A DNA stretch of 64,000 bases, from the NCBI RefSeq assembly GCF_900215205.1, contig NZ_OBDY01000015.1, forward strand, positions 21,324-85,323, written 5' to 3'. This document shows positions 25,456-33,520 of the stretch, piece by piece (within the stretch, counting starts at the first letter, position 1; every line of letters begins with the position of its first letter). Origin of the DNA: Paractinoplanes atraurantiacus. GTDB taxonomy: Bacteria > Actinomycetota > Actinomycetes > Mycobacteriales > Micromonosporaceae. The translations under genes and the position numbers were made by a program. The notes beneath the pieces are model-generated. The model did not search any database. It saw only the letters and a list, made by a program, of their open reading frames with translations, and was not told the DNA's origin.

Positions 25456-26778
25456 TCAGCCCTGTCCGATGGCCGCCTTGGCGGCGGTGACGAAGGCCGC
25501 GGCGCCCTGCTCGGGCGTCTGACGGCCGTACTGGACCTCCTCGGCGATGCGGACCAGCTCGGTCTTGACCTTGCTGTGGCCGGCCGGCGGCACGCTGGGC
25601 GAGGTCGGGCCGAACTTCTTGCTCAGCTCGTCCTGCACGGCGATGGTCTGCTTCATGGCCGGGTCGGTCGCGGTCTCGGCCACCGTCTTGCGCACGTCGA
25701 GGTTCGGCGGCAGGCCCCGGTCGGTGCCGAGGATCTTGCCGGCCTCGGGGTCGTTGGCCATGAAGTTGAGCACGTCGACCGCGGCGTCCTTGTGCTTGGT
25801 GCCGCGGAAGGCCGAGAAGTACATGGACGCGCGGGCCCACTGCGCGCTCGGGTCACCCGGGTACGCGATGACGCCGAGGTCGCTCTCGGTGTTCTTCTTC
25901 AGCTCGGGCATCTGGTTGACCCAGACCCACGACGTGCCGGCCTTGCCGGTGACCACCAGCTGTTTGCTGATGTCGGTGGCGTTGCCCTCGTGGATCACGT
26001 CGGGGGTCGGCGTCGCGCCGGTGTCGCGGGCGCCCTTCCAGAGCGTGAACCACTTGGTGATGTCGGCCTCGTCGAACGCCAGCGTCTTGTCCTTGTACAG
26101 GTCCTTGCCGTTCTGCCGCAGGTAGACCCAGAGGGCCTGGTAGACCGCGCTCGGGTCCTGGGTGCCGGGCACCTTGGCCGTCTTGGAGACGGTCGCCGCC
26201 CAGGAGATGAAGTCCTCCCAGCTCATGCCCGTCGTCGGCTCGGGCAGCTTGTTCTTGGTGAGCAGCGTCTTGTCGTACACCAATCCCTGGGTGTTCTCTC
26301 CCATGGAAAGACCGGCGAGCTTGCCGTCGACCGTCCCGTAGTCGATGAGGCCCTTGGAGATCTTGGTGATGTCGAGCTTGCCGCTCTCGGTGTAGGGCTT
26401 GAGGTCGAGCGTGACGTTGCGCTCGGCGTACTCGGAGATGTAGTTGTCGTCGATCTGGAAGATGTCCGGGGCGTTGCCGCCCGCGGTGAGCGTGGCCAGC
26501 TTGTCGAAGTAGCCCTGGTTGGCCTGCCAGGTCTTCTTGAAGGTCACGTTGGGGTGCTTGGACGTGTAGAGGTCGAGCGCCTTCTCGGTGAGCTCGGCGC
26601 GCTTCTCGGCGCCCCACCAGAAGAACGACAGTTCGATCTTGTCATTGCCCGAGCCGCCGCTGTCGTCGTCGCCACCGCAGGCCGCCGCTCCGAGGAGCAG
26701 GGGCAGGGTGAGAACGGCGGCGAGCAGGCGGCGTCGGGTACGTTTGGCGGGCGTGAGACCCCTCGTGATGGGCTCCAT
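25456..26778 (-). CDS. Sugar-binding lipoprotein of an ABC importer
   Basis: A 440-residue extracytoplasmic solute-binding protein of family 1. An Arg-rich start and hydrophobic core end in the lipobox AAAC with Cys34, so it is anchored to the outer membrane face. Family signatures include the hinge region APDIFQIDD and many aromatic residues (FFWWG, WVWVNQM) that stack on sugars. AAAAAGGAGTACGCGTC precedes the ATG. It is the second gene of the lacI-led operon, so its ligand is presumably the inducer or its precursor. Neighbouring uronate genes suggest oligogalacturonides or related uronides. Confidence 0.93.
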   Translation of the reverse strand: MEPITRGLTPAKRTRRRLLAAVLTLPLLLGAAACGGDDDSGGSGNDKIELSFFWWGAEKRAELTEKALDLYTSKHPNVTFKKTWQANQGYFDKLATLTAGGNAPDIFQIDDNYISEYAERNVTLDLKPYTESGKLDITKISKGLIDYGTVDGKLAGLSMGENTQGLVYDKTLLTKNKLPEPTTGMSWEDFISWAATVSKTAKVPGTQDPSAVYQALWVYLRQNGKDLYKDKTLAFDEADITKWFTLWKGARDTGATPTPDVIHEGNATDISKQLVVTGKAGTSWVWVNQMPELKKNTESDLGVIAYPGDPSAQWARASMYFSAFRGTKHKDAAVDVLNFMANDPEAGKILGTDRGLPPNLDVRKTVAETATDPAMKQTIAVQDELSKKFGPTSPSVPPAGHSKVKTELVRIAEEVQYGRQTPEQGAAAFVTAAKAAIGQG

Positions 26779-26793
26779 GACGCGTACTCCTTT

Positions 26794-27828
26794 TTAGGAG
26801 GCGACACCTCCGGGGGCGATCACGTCGCCCGGGTCCGCAGGGCTGTGCGGACCCGGGCCCGGCCCCGTCGAGTCGCGGATGACCAGTTCGGTCTGCAGAT
26901 GGACGTGAGCGGTGGTACGGCGGTCGTCGCCATGCGCGAGCAGCATGTCGACGGCAGCCCGACCGGCGGCGGCGGTGGGAGTCGCCACCGTGGTCAGCTT
27001 CGGGCGGGTGAGCCGGCTGAGCATGATGTCGTCGATGCCGACGACGCTGACGTCGCCGGGCACGTGGGCACCGGCGGCCAGCAGACCCTCGATGAGACCG
27101 ATGGCCATGAGGTCGTTGTAGGCCAGCACCGCGGTGGCGCCGGCCCGCAGCACGTCCTCGGCCACGGTCAGGCCGCCGACCTCGGTCGGCGGGTTCGGTC
27201 CGATGATGGTGAGCTCGGCGTTCGCGGCGCGCGCGGTGGAGGTCGCCGAGCGGCGGATCTCACGGCTGGTCCACGACCCGCGGGGGCCGCTGACCAGGGC
27301 GATGTGCCGGTGGCCGAGCCCGGCGAGGTGGTCGACGGCGCGGCGGGCGCCGCCGGCCACGTCCATCGCGACGGCCGGGATGCCGGTGATCTGCCGGTTG
27401 ACCACGACCAGCGGCACCTCGCGGCTGAGCTGCTCGATCAGCGCGTTGCTCATCCGCGGGCTGCACAGCAGGACGCCGTCGACCTGCTTGGCCAGCGCGC
27501 GCACGACCTCCTCCTCGAGCGCCGGGTCCTCGTTGGTGTCGGCGACGAAGATGTGGTGGTCGTGCTTGCGGGCCTGGCTCTCGGCCGCCTTGATCAGCGG
27601 CGGGAAGAACGGGTTGGCGATGTCGGCCACGATCAGGCCGATGTTGTACGTCCGGCCGGTGATCAGCGCCCGGGCCGCCCGGTTGGGGCGGTAGCCGAGC
27701 TGCTCGGCGCAGGCCAGCACCCGGCTGCGCGTGTTCGGGTTGACCAGATGCGGCGCCGAGAAGGTGCGCGACACCGTCGAGATGTGCACGCCGGAAGCCT
27801 TGGCGACGTCGCGAATCGTCACGGCCAT
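26794..27828 (-). CDS. LacI-family repressor of the uronide ABC operon
   Basis: A 344-residue regulator. The LacI HTH and hinge occupy residues 1-60 (VTIRDVAKASGVHISTVSRT, then FSAPHLVNPNTRSRVLACAE), followed by a periplasmic-binding-protein core. The ATG at 27828 has GAGGGGTGGAGC upstream; the open frame runs on to 27918 through the leader hairpin. It is the first gene of the operon it is thought to control (15 bp to the binding-protein gene) and divergent from the uronate enzymes. A TGCAA-4-TTGCA operator sits in its promoter spacer, so autoregulation is likely. Confidence 0.92.
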   Translation of the reverse strand: MAVTIRDVAKASGVHISTVSRTFSAPHLVNPNTRSRVLACAEQLGYRPNRAARALITGRTYNIGLIVADIANPFFPPLIKAAESQARKHDHHIFVADTNEDPALEEEVVRALAKQVDGVLLCSPRMSNALIEQLSREVPLVVVNRQITGIPAVAMDVAGGARRAVDHLAGLGHRHIALVSGPRGSWTSREIRRSATSTARAANAELTIIGPNPPTEVGGLTVAEDVLRAGATAVLAYNDLMAIGLIEGLLAAGAHVPGDVSVVGIDDIMLSRLTRPKLTTVATPTAAAGRAAVDMLLAHGDDRRTTAHVHLQTELVIRDSTGPGPGPHSPADPGDVIAPGGVAS

Positions 27829-27867
27829 GCTCCACCCCTCTACTTCTGGCTTCGCTTCGCTCCGCGG

Positions 27868-27967
27868 GCGATCGCCTTGTAACCGATGAGATAGCAGGCG
27901 TTTTTCCGCCACCCGCAAACCCCGCGGGCGTCGAAAAAACGACTGCTATCTCATCGGCGGCGATCGC
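27868..27967 (-). repeat. 100-bp long inverted repeat in the lacI-ABC leader
   Basis: Arms 27883-27905 and 27935-27957 pair over 23 bp with one mismatch; outside them 27868-27876 pairs perfectly with 27959-27967. The central spacer is 29 nt. The core arm starts CCGATGAGATAGCAG and ends in TTTTT, clearly richer in A+T than its surroundings. It lies between the predicted promoter (27995-28023) and the lacI ribosome site, so the leader mRNA would carry a very stable hairpin. Repressor double site, attenuator, mRNA stabiliser or a remnant of a small inverted-repeat element are all possible. Confidence 0.85.
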
Positions 27968-27994
27968 TGTGGTCGCCGTCACTGGTTGACGAAC

Positions 27995-28023
27995 ATTAAT
28001 GCAAGCGGTTGCACTCGTGTCAA
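27995..28023 (-). promoter_or_regulatory. lacI-ABC promoter with operator in the spacer
   Basis: Read on the minus strand: TTGACA (28023-28018), 17 bp, ATTAAT (28000-27995). The spacer is largely filled by TGCAAGCGGTTGCA (28000-28013), which fits the LacI-family consensus TGCAANCGNTTGCA. A repressor bound there would block polymerase directly. Confidence 0.65.
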
Positions 28024-28090
28024 TGTCTTTGTGTTGCAGGCAGATGACGAACGGATACTGAGAAGGCGCTCTTAAGCGGACAAATACCCA

Positions 28091-28127
28091 CGGGTCGTTG
28101 ACGACCCGGTATCGATCTGTCTAACTT
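28091..28127 (+). promoter_or_regulatory. Promoter of the uronate operon with palindrome over the -35
   Basis: TTGACG (28098-28103), 18 bp, TAACTT (28122-28127) precede the operon start at 28163. The -35 lies inside the 18-bp perfect palindrome CGGGTCGTTGACGACCCG (28091-28108), different from both LacI-type sites in the window. This suggests a further regulator. Confidence 0.5.
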
Positions 28128-28162
28128 CCCTGCAAACCTTTGCTGCCCGGGAGGACTCCCGA

Positions 28163-29443
28163 ATGAGACGCTTCGCCGTCGTCGGCGCCGGCTCGCGCGC
28201 CGAGATGTTCATCAGAGCGATCACCGCGGAACCCCACGCCGAGCTCGTCGCGCTGGCCGACGTCAACCAGTCGCGCATGGACGCGCACAACGGCTGGCTC
28301 GACAGCCCCGTACCCACCTATCAGGCCGCCGACCTGGCCGCCATGCTGGCCAAGGAGCGCGTCGACGAGCTGATCGTGACCAGCGTCGACAGCACACACG
28401 CCGGGCACATCGTCACCGCCCTCGAGGCCGGCTGCGACGTCATCACCGAGAAGCCGATGACCGTCGACGCGGAAAGCTGCGCCAAGATCCTCGACGCGGT
28501 GAAGAGGACGGGACAGAAGGTCCAGGTCGCCTTCAACTACCGCTTCAACCCGGTGCACGAGATGGTCCGCACGCTGCTCGCCCGCGGCGAGATCGGCGAG
28601 ATCGGCTCGGTGCACTTCGAGTGGCTGCTCGACGTGCGGCACGGCGCCGACTACTTCCGCCGCTGGCACCGCGACAAGGCCAACTCGGGCGGTCTGCTCG
28701 TGCACAAGTCGGGCCACCACTTCGACCTCGTCAACTGGTGGCTGGGCGCCACACCGCAGGAGGTCTACGCCCAGGGCCGGCTCTTCTTCTACGGCGAGGA
28801 CGGCCGCCGCCACGGCTACGCGCGTGAGTACGAGCGGTCGACCGGCAGCCCCGGCGCGGCCGGCGACCCGTTCGCGCTCGACCTGGCCGGCAACGACAAG
28901 CTCAAGGCGCTCTACCTCGACGCCGAGGGCGACGACGGCTATCTGCGCGACCGCAACGTCTTCGACCCCGGCATCACCATCGAGGACGACCTGGCCGTGC
29001 TGGTCCGCTACGACACCGGCGCCACCATGACCTATCACCTCACGGCGTACGCGCCCTGGGAGGGCTACCGCCTGATGGTCAACGGCAGCAAGGGCCGGCT
29101 CGAGCTCGAGGTGGTCGAGAGCGACCACGTCAGCCCGGCCGCCGCCGGCGAGGTCAAGCAGGGCGCCTCCCCCGAGGCGGGGTCGGTGACGCTGACCATC
29201 CGGCCGTTCTGGGCGCCGCCGTACGCGGTGGAGTTGCAGCCGCACAGCCGCGAGGGGCACGGCGGGGCCGACGCCCGGATGACCGGCGTGCTGCTGGGCG
29301 GCCGCACCGACCCGATGCACCGCTCCGCGACCGCCCGGGACGGCGCGCTGGCGCTGCTCACCGGCCTGGCCGCGAACCGCAGCCTGCAGCAGTCGGCCCC
29401 GGTGAAGGTGGCCGGCCTGCTCGGAGAGGGAGTTACCGCGTGA
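28163..29443 (+). CDS. Gfo/Idh/MocA-family oxidoreductase
   Basis: A 426-residue NAD(P)-dependent sugar dehydrogenase. N-terminal Rossmann motif GAGSRAE (8-14), EKP at 96-98 with the catalytic Lys, and a C-terminal beta-sheet domain with HKSGHHFDLVNWW carrying the conserved His pair. It is longer than the usual 340-380 residues by about 50 residues inserted around 215-275. GGGAGGACTCCCGA precedes the ATG. First gene of the uronate operon; it overlaps uxaC by four bases (GTGA). Likely oxidises a uronate or its glycoside; the exact substrate is not known. Confidence 0.88.
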   Translation: MRRFAVVGAGSRAEMFIRAITAEPHAELVALADVNQSRMDAHNGWLDSPVPTYQAADLAAMLAKERVDELIVTSVDSTHAGHIVTALEAGCDVITEKPMTVDAESCAKILDAVKRTGQKVQVAFNYRFNPVHEMVRTLLARGEIGEIGSVHFEWLLDVRHGADYFRRWHRDKANSGGLLVHKSGHHFDLVNWWLGATPQEVYAQGRLFFYGEDGRRHGYAREYERSTGSPGAAGDPFALDLAGNDKLKALYLDAEGDDGYLRDRNVFDPGITIEDDLAVLVRYDTGATMTYHLTAYAPWEGYRLMVNGSKGRLELEVVESDHVSPAAAGEVKQGASPEAGSVTLTIRPFWAPPYAVELQPHSREGHGGADARMTGVLLGGRTDPMHRSATARDGALALLTGLAANRSLQQSAPVKVAGLLGEGVTA

Positions 29444-30855
29444 CCGACCCCGTTTTCGCCATCGACCCGGCGCAGGCCGGCATCGCCCGCGAGCTGTACG
29501 CGGCCGCGCGCGACCTGCCGCTGCTCAGCCCGCACGGGCACGTCGATCCGGGCCTGCTGGCCGACGACGAGTCGTTCGGAGACCCGGCCCGGCTGCTGAT
29601 CGTGCCCGACCACTACGTGACGCGGATGCTGCTGAGCCAGGGCATCCCACCCGACCGGCTGGGCGTGCCGCGCCGCGACGGCGGTCCGGTCGAGACCGAC
29701 GGCCGGGTCATCTGGCGGCTGCTCGCGGACAACTGGCATCTGTTCCGGGGTACGCCGTCACGGCTGTGGCTGGAGCAGACGTTCAGCACCGTCTTCGGCG
29801 TGGAGAAAAAGCTCAGCGCCGAGACGGCCGACGAGATGTACGACGAGATCGCCGCCCGCCTGGCCGAGCCGGCGTTCCGGCCGCGGGCCCTGTTCGAGCG
29901 CTTCGGCATCGAGGTGCTGGCCACCACCGAGTTCCCGACCGACGACCTGAGCCGGCACGCCAAGCTGGCCGCCGACGGCTGGGGCGGGCCGGGCGGACGG
30001 GTCATCAGCACGTTCCGGCCGGACAACGTGGTCGACCTCGACCGCGACGACTGGGCCGAGGCGGTGGCCCGGATGGGCGAGCTGGCCGGCGAGGACACCG
30101 GCACATACGCGGGCTTTCTCGAGGCCCTGCGCCGGCGCCGGGGGGCGTTCATCGAGGCCGGTACGACCTCGTCCGACCACGGGCACCCGACGGCGCGGAC
30201 GGTCGCCCTCTCCCCCGCCGACGCCGCCGCCCTCTATGACCGGGCGCTGCACGGCGAGGCGACCGCGGCGGACGCGGAGGCCTTCCGCGGGCACATGCTG
30301 CTGGAGTTCGCACGGATGTCGCTCGACGACGGTCTGGTCATGCAGCTGCACCCCGGGGCCGTCCGCAACCACAACAAGCGGCTGTTCGCGGCGCATGGGG
30401 CCGACGTGGGCGGGGACATCCCGCAGGCCACGTCCTATGTGGATGCGCTTCGGCCGCTCCTGGACGCGTACGGCATGGAACCGAATTTGACAGTGGTTTT
30501 GTACACCCTCGACGAGCAGGCGTTCAGCCGGGAGCTCGCGCCGCTGGCCGGCGGCTATCCGGCGCTGTTCCTGGGCGCGCCCTGGTGGTTCCTCGACACG
30601 CCGGGCGCGATGCTGCGCTTCCGTGAGGCGGTGACCGACTCGGCCGGCTTCTACAACACGGCCGGCTTCGTCGACGACACGCGCGCCTTCTGCTCGATCC
30701 CGGTCCGCCACGACATCGCCCGCCGGGTCGACGCCGCCTATCTCGCGTCGCTGGTCGTGCAGGACCGGCTGCCGCTCGACGAGGCCGCCGCCACGATGGC
30801 CGACCTCGCGTACCACCTCCCCAAGCGCATCTTCAAGATCGGCAGGACCGCATGA
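29440..30855 (+). CDS. uxaC: Glucuronate/galacturonate isomerase
   Basis: A 471-residue member of the UxaC family (amidohydrolase fold), which converts D-glucuronate to D-fructuronate and D-galacturonate to D-tagaturonate. Signatures: SPHGHVDP (30-37) with the metal-binding His pair, LLLE-type core, QLHPGAVRNHN, and the C-terminal block FCSIPVRHDIARR. Length is normal. GTG start overlaps the previous stop (GTGA). This gene defines the operon as uronate catabolism by the isomerase route. Confidence 0.95.
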   Translation: MTDPVFAIDPAQAGIARELYAAARDLPLLSPHGHVDPGLLADDESFGDPARLLIVPDHYVTRMLLSQGIPPDRLGVPRRDGGPVETDGRVIWRLLADNWHLFRGTPSRLWLEQTFSTVFGVEKKLSAETADEMYDEIAARLAEPAFRPRALFERFGIEVLATTEFPTDDLSRHAKLAADGWGGPGGRVISTFRPDNVVDLDRDDWAEAVARMGELAGEDTGTYAGFLEALRRRRGAFIEAGTTSSDHGHPTARTVALSPADAAALYDRALHGEATAADAEAFRGHMLLEFARMSLDDGLVMQLHPGAVRNHNKRLFAAHGADVGGDIPQATSYVDALRPLLDAYGMEPNLTVVLYTLDEQAFSRELAPLAGGYPALFLGAPWWFLDTPGAMLRFREAVTDSAGFYNTAGFVDDTRAFCSIPVRHDIARRVDAAYLASLVVQDRLPLDEAAATMADLAYHLPKRIFKIGRTA

Positions 30856-32117
30856 TCACTGACGTACGGGTCCACGACGTCCGCTTCCCGACCGCGGCCG
30901 CCGGCGACGGCTCCGACTCCATCAACAAGGGCGACTACTCCGCCACCTACGTCGAGCTGCTCACCGACGGACCTCACACGGGCACCGGATTCACCTTCAC
31001 CAACGGCCGGGGCAACGAGATAACCGCGGCTTGTGTACGGGCGCTGGCGCCGGCCGTCCTGTCCATGGGCGAGGATCCCCTGGAGTTCCTCCGGTCCCTC
31101 ACGGCCGACGTCCAACTGCGGTGGATCGGGCCCGAGAAGGGCGCCCTGCACATGGCGACCGGCGCCCTCGTCAACGCGGTCTGGGACCTGCGGGCCAAGA
31201 CCGAGGGCAAGCCGATGTGGCAGCTGCTGGCCGAGATGCCCACCGCCGATCTGGTCGCCTGCGTCGACTTCCGGCACATCGACGACGCGCTCACCCCCGG
31301 CGAGGCCGCCGCCATCCTCGACAAGGGCCGCGACGGCATGGCCGACCGGCTGGCCCGGCTGCGCTCGGAGGGCTTCCCCTCGTACACCACCAGCGTCGGC
31401 TGGCTCGGCTATCCCGACGACAAGGTGCGGCAGCTGACCCGCACCGCGTACGCCGAAGGCTGGCGGGCCATGAAGATGAAGGTCGGCGGGCCGATCGAGG
31501 ACGACGTACGCCGGGCCCGGATCATCCGCGGCGAGATCGGGCCGGACGCGCTGCTCATGATGGACGCCAACCAGATCTGGGGCGTCGACGAGGCGATCGC
31601 CAACATGGCCCGGCTGGCCGAGTTCGACCCGTACTGGATCGAGGAGCCGACCCACCCGGACGACGTGCTCGGCCACGCCCGCATCCAGCGGGCGGTCACG
31701 CCGGTCCGGGTCGCCACCGGCGAGGTGGCGGCCAACCGGGTCATCTTCAAGCAGCTGCTGCAGGCCGAGGCGATCGGCGTCATGCAGATCGACGCGTGCC
31801 GGGTCGCCGGCATCCCCGAGGTGCTGGCCGAGCTGCTGCTGGCGGCCAAGTTCGGCGTGCCGGTCTGCCCGCACGCGGGCGGGGTCGGCCTCTGTGAGCT
31901 GGTCCAGCACCTGGCGATCTTCGACTACCTGCGGGTGGGCACGTCGCTGGAGGGCCGCATGGTCGAATACGTGGACCATCTCCACGAGCACTTCACCGAC
32001 CCCGTACAAACTCGGAACGGCCGTTATCTCGTGCCCGAGAAGCCCGGCTACAGCTCCGACCTGAAGCCCGAGTCGATCGCCGAGTTCTCCTTCCCGCAGG
32101 GGCCGGCATGGAACTGA
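30852..32117 (+). CDS. Enolase-superfamily acid-sugar dehydratase, L-fuconate dehydratase type
   Basis: A 421-residue dehydratase with the FucD N-terminal signature (GSDSINKGDYSATYVEL, GFTFTNGRGNE). The catalytic residues align with Xanthomonas L-fuconate dehydratase at a constant offset of ten: Lys208 and Lys210 (KMK), metal ligands Asp238, Glu264 and Glu291, and His341. The family removes water from an aldonate to give a 2-keto-3-deoxy acid. In this operon UxaA and UxuA are missing, so the natural substrate may be altronate or mannonate as well as, or instead of, L-fuconate. It overlaps uxaC by four bases and the next gene by ten. Confidence 0.9.
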   Translation: MITDVRVHDVRFPTAAAGDGSDSINKGDYSATYVELLTDGPHTGTGFTFTNGRGNEITAACVRALAPAVLSMGEDPLEFLRSLTADVQLRWIGPEKGALHMATGALVNAVWDLRAKTEGKPMWQLLAEMPTADLVACVDFRHIDDALTPGEAAAILDKGRDGMADRLARLRSEGFPSYTTSVGWLGYPDDKVRQLTRTAYAEGWRAMKMKVGGPIEDDVRRARIIRGEIGPDALLMMDANQIWGVDEAIANMARLAEFDPYWIEEPTHPDDVLGHARIQRAVTPVRVATGEVAANRVIFKQLLQAEAIGVMQIDACRVAGIPEVLAELLLAAKFGVPVCPHAGGVGLCELVQHLAIFDYLRVGTSLEGRMVEYVDHLHEHFTDPVQTRNGRYLVPEKPGYSSDLKPESIAEFSFPQGPAWN

Positions 32118-33520
32118 GCCGAGCCTCCCTGCCCGCGCCCGGCATCGTCCACCTCGGACTCGGCGCCTTCTTCCGGGCCCACCAGGCCGTCTACACCGAG
32201 GACGCGCTGGCCGCGGCCGGCGGCGACTGGGGCATCGTCGGCGTCGCCCCGCGCTCGCGCACCATCGTCGACGCGCTGCGCGCCCAGGACTGCCTCTACA
32301 GCGTCACCACGCTCGGCCCGTCCGGCACCAGCACCCGGGTGATCAGCGCGCTGTCCGGCGCGATACCGGCCTCGGCCGACCCGGCGGCGGTGGTGGCGCT
32401 GCTGGCCGACCCGGCGATCCGGGTGGTCACGCTGACCGTCACCGAGAAGGGTTACAAGCTCGACCCGGCCACCGGGCGGCTGCTGCTCGACGACGACCTG
32501 CGGGCCGACCTGGAGGCGGACCGGGCGCCGCGGACCGTGCCCGGCCTGCTGATCCGTGGGCTGGCCGCGCGGCGCCGGGCCGACGCGGGGCCGATCGCCC
32601 TGATGAGCTGCGACAACCTGCCGTCCAACGGCCACCGGCTGCGCGGGCTGGTGCACCACCTGGCGGCGGCGACCGGAACGGCCGAGTGGGTGGCGGCCAA
32701 CGTGACCTTCCCGTCGACGATGGTCGACCGGATCGTCCCGGCCAGCACGGCCGAGACGTACGCGATCGCGGAGCGGGCCCTGGGCGTGCGGGACAACGCG
32801 GCGGTCAGCGGCGAGCCGTACCGGCAATGGGTCATCGAGGACGACTTCCCGGCCGGGCGCCCGGCCTGGGACCAGGCCGGGGCGGTGCTGACCGGCGACG
32901 CGCAGCCCTGGGAGCGGCTGAAGATCCGCACGCTCAACGGCGTGCACTCGGCCATCGCCTATCTGGGCGCGCTCGCGGGCCGGGAGACCATCGCGGCCTC
33001 CCTTCAGATGCCGGGCATGCTCCCGGCCATGCGGCACTTCATCGCCGACGACATCACCCCGTGCCTGTCGCCGCCGCCCGGGGTCGACACCTCGGCGTAC
33101 GGGGAAGAGGTCTTGACCCGCTTCGAGAATCCGGCCATCGCCTATCGCACGTTGCAGGTGGCGGGGGACGGCTCGCAGAAGCTGCCGCAGCGGGTGCTGC
33201 ACACCATCCAGGACTGCCGCAAGGCCGGCTCGATGCCGCGCTGGGGCGCGCTGGTGGTCGCCGCGTGGATGCGCTTCGTGCAGGGCACCGCGGACGACGG
33301 CCGCGAGCTGCCCCTGGACGACCCCCTCGCCGACCGGATCCGGGCGCGGCTCGCCGCCACCGGCTCGTCTCCTTCCGAGGTGGTCGACGCGCTGCTGGGA
33401 CTGGACACCGTCTTCGCCGCCGACCTGGCCGGGGATTCCGAGCTGCGCGCCGAGATCGTCACATGGCTCACGGCCCTGACGAAACACGGCGTCTCGGACA
33501 CGCTGACCGGTGTGCGATGA
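32108..33520 (+). CDS. Mannitol-dehydrogenase-family oxidoreductase, UxuB-like fructuronate/tagaturonate reductase
   Basis: A 470-residue NAD-dependent reductase of the polyol long-chain family. Motifs: GLGAFFRAHQAVYTEDAL (17-34) for NAD, CDNLPSNG (168-175), FPSTMVDRIVP (201-211), and catalytic Lys272 with LNGVHS (276-281). It should reduce the keto-uronate made by UxaC to an aldonate (mannonate or altronate), the substrate of the dehydratase encoded just upstream. The start lies inside the end of that gene. Mannitol itself is less likely given the neighbours. Confidence 0.9.
   Translation: MELSRASLPAPGIVHLGLGAFFRAHQAVYTEDALAAAGGDWGIVGVAPRSRTIVDALRAQDCLYSVTTLGPSGTSTRVISALSGAIPASADPAAVVALLADPAIRVVTLTVTEKGYKLDPATGRLLLDDDLRADLEADRAPRTVPGLLIRGLAARRRADAGPIALMSCDNLPSNGHRLRGLVHHLAAATGTAEWVAANVTFPSTMVDRIVPASTAETYAIAERALGVRDNAAVSGEPYRQWVIEDDFPAGRPAWDQAGAVLTGDAQPWERLKIRTLNGVHSAIAYLGALAGRETIAASLQMPGMLPAMRHFIADDITPCLSPPPGVDTSAYGEEVLTRFENPAIAYRTLQVAGDGSQKLPQRVLHTIQDCRKAGSMPRWGALVVAAWMRFVQGTADDGRELPLDDPLADRIRARLAATGSSPSEVVDALLGLDTVFAADLAGDSELRAEIVTWLTALTKHGVSDTLTGVR

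Noticed and set aside
27829..27918. Longer start of the first LacI regulator
   Set aside because: It would translate the left arm of the inverted repeat; the ATG at 27828 has a ribosome site and begins the HTH directly.
32686..33516. Upstream extension of the Gfo/Idh gene at 33517 into the reductase gene
   Set aside because: The extension is the second frame of the reductase gene; the ATGA overlap start at 33517 matches the Rossmann N-terminus.
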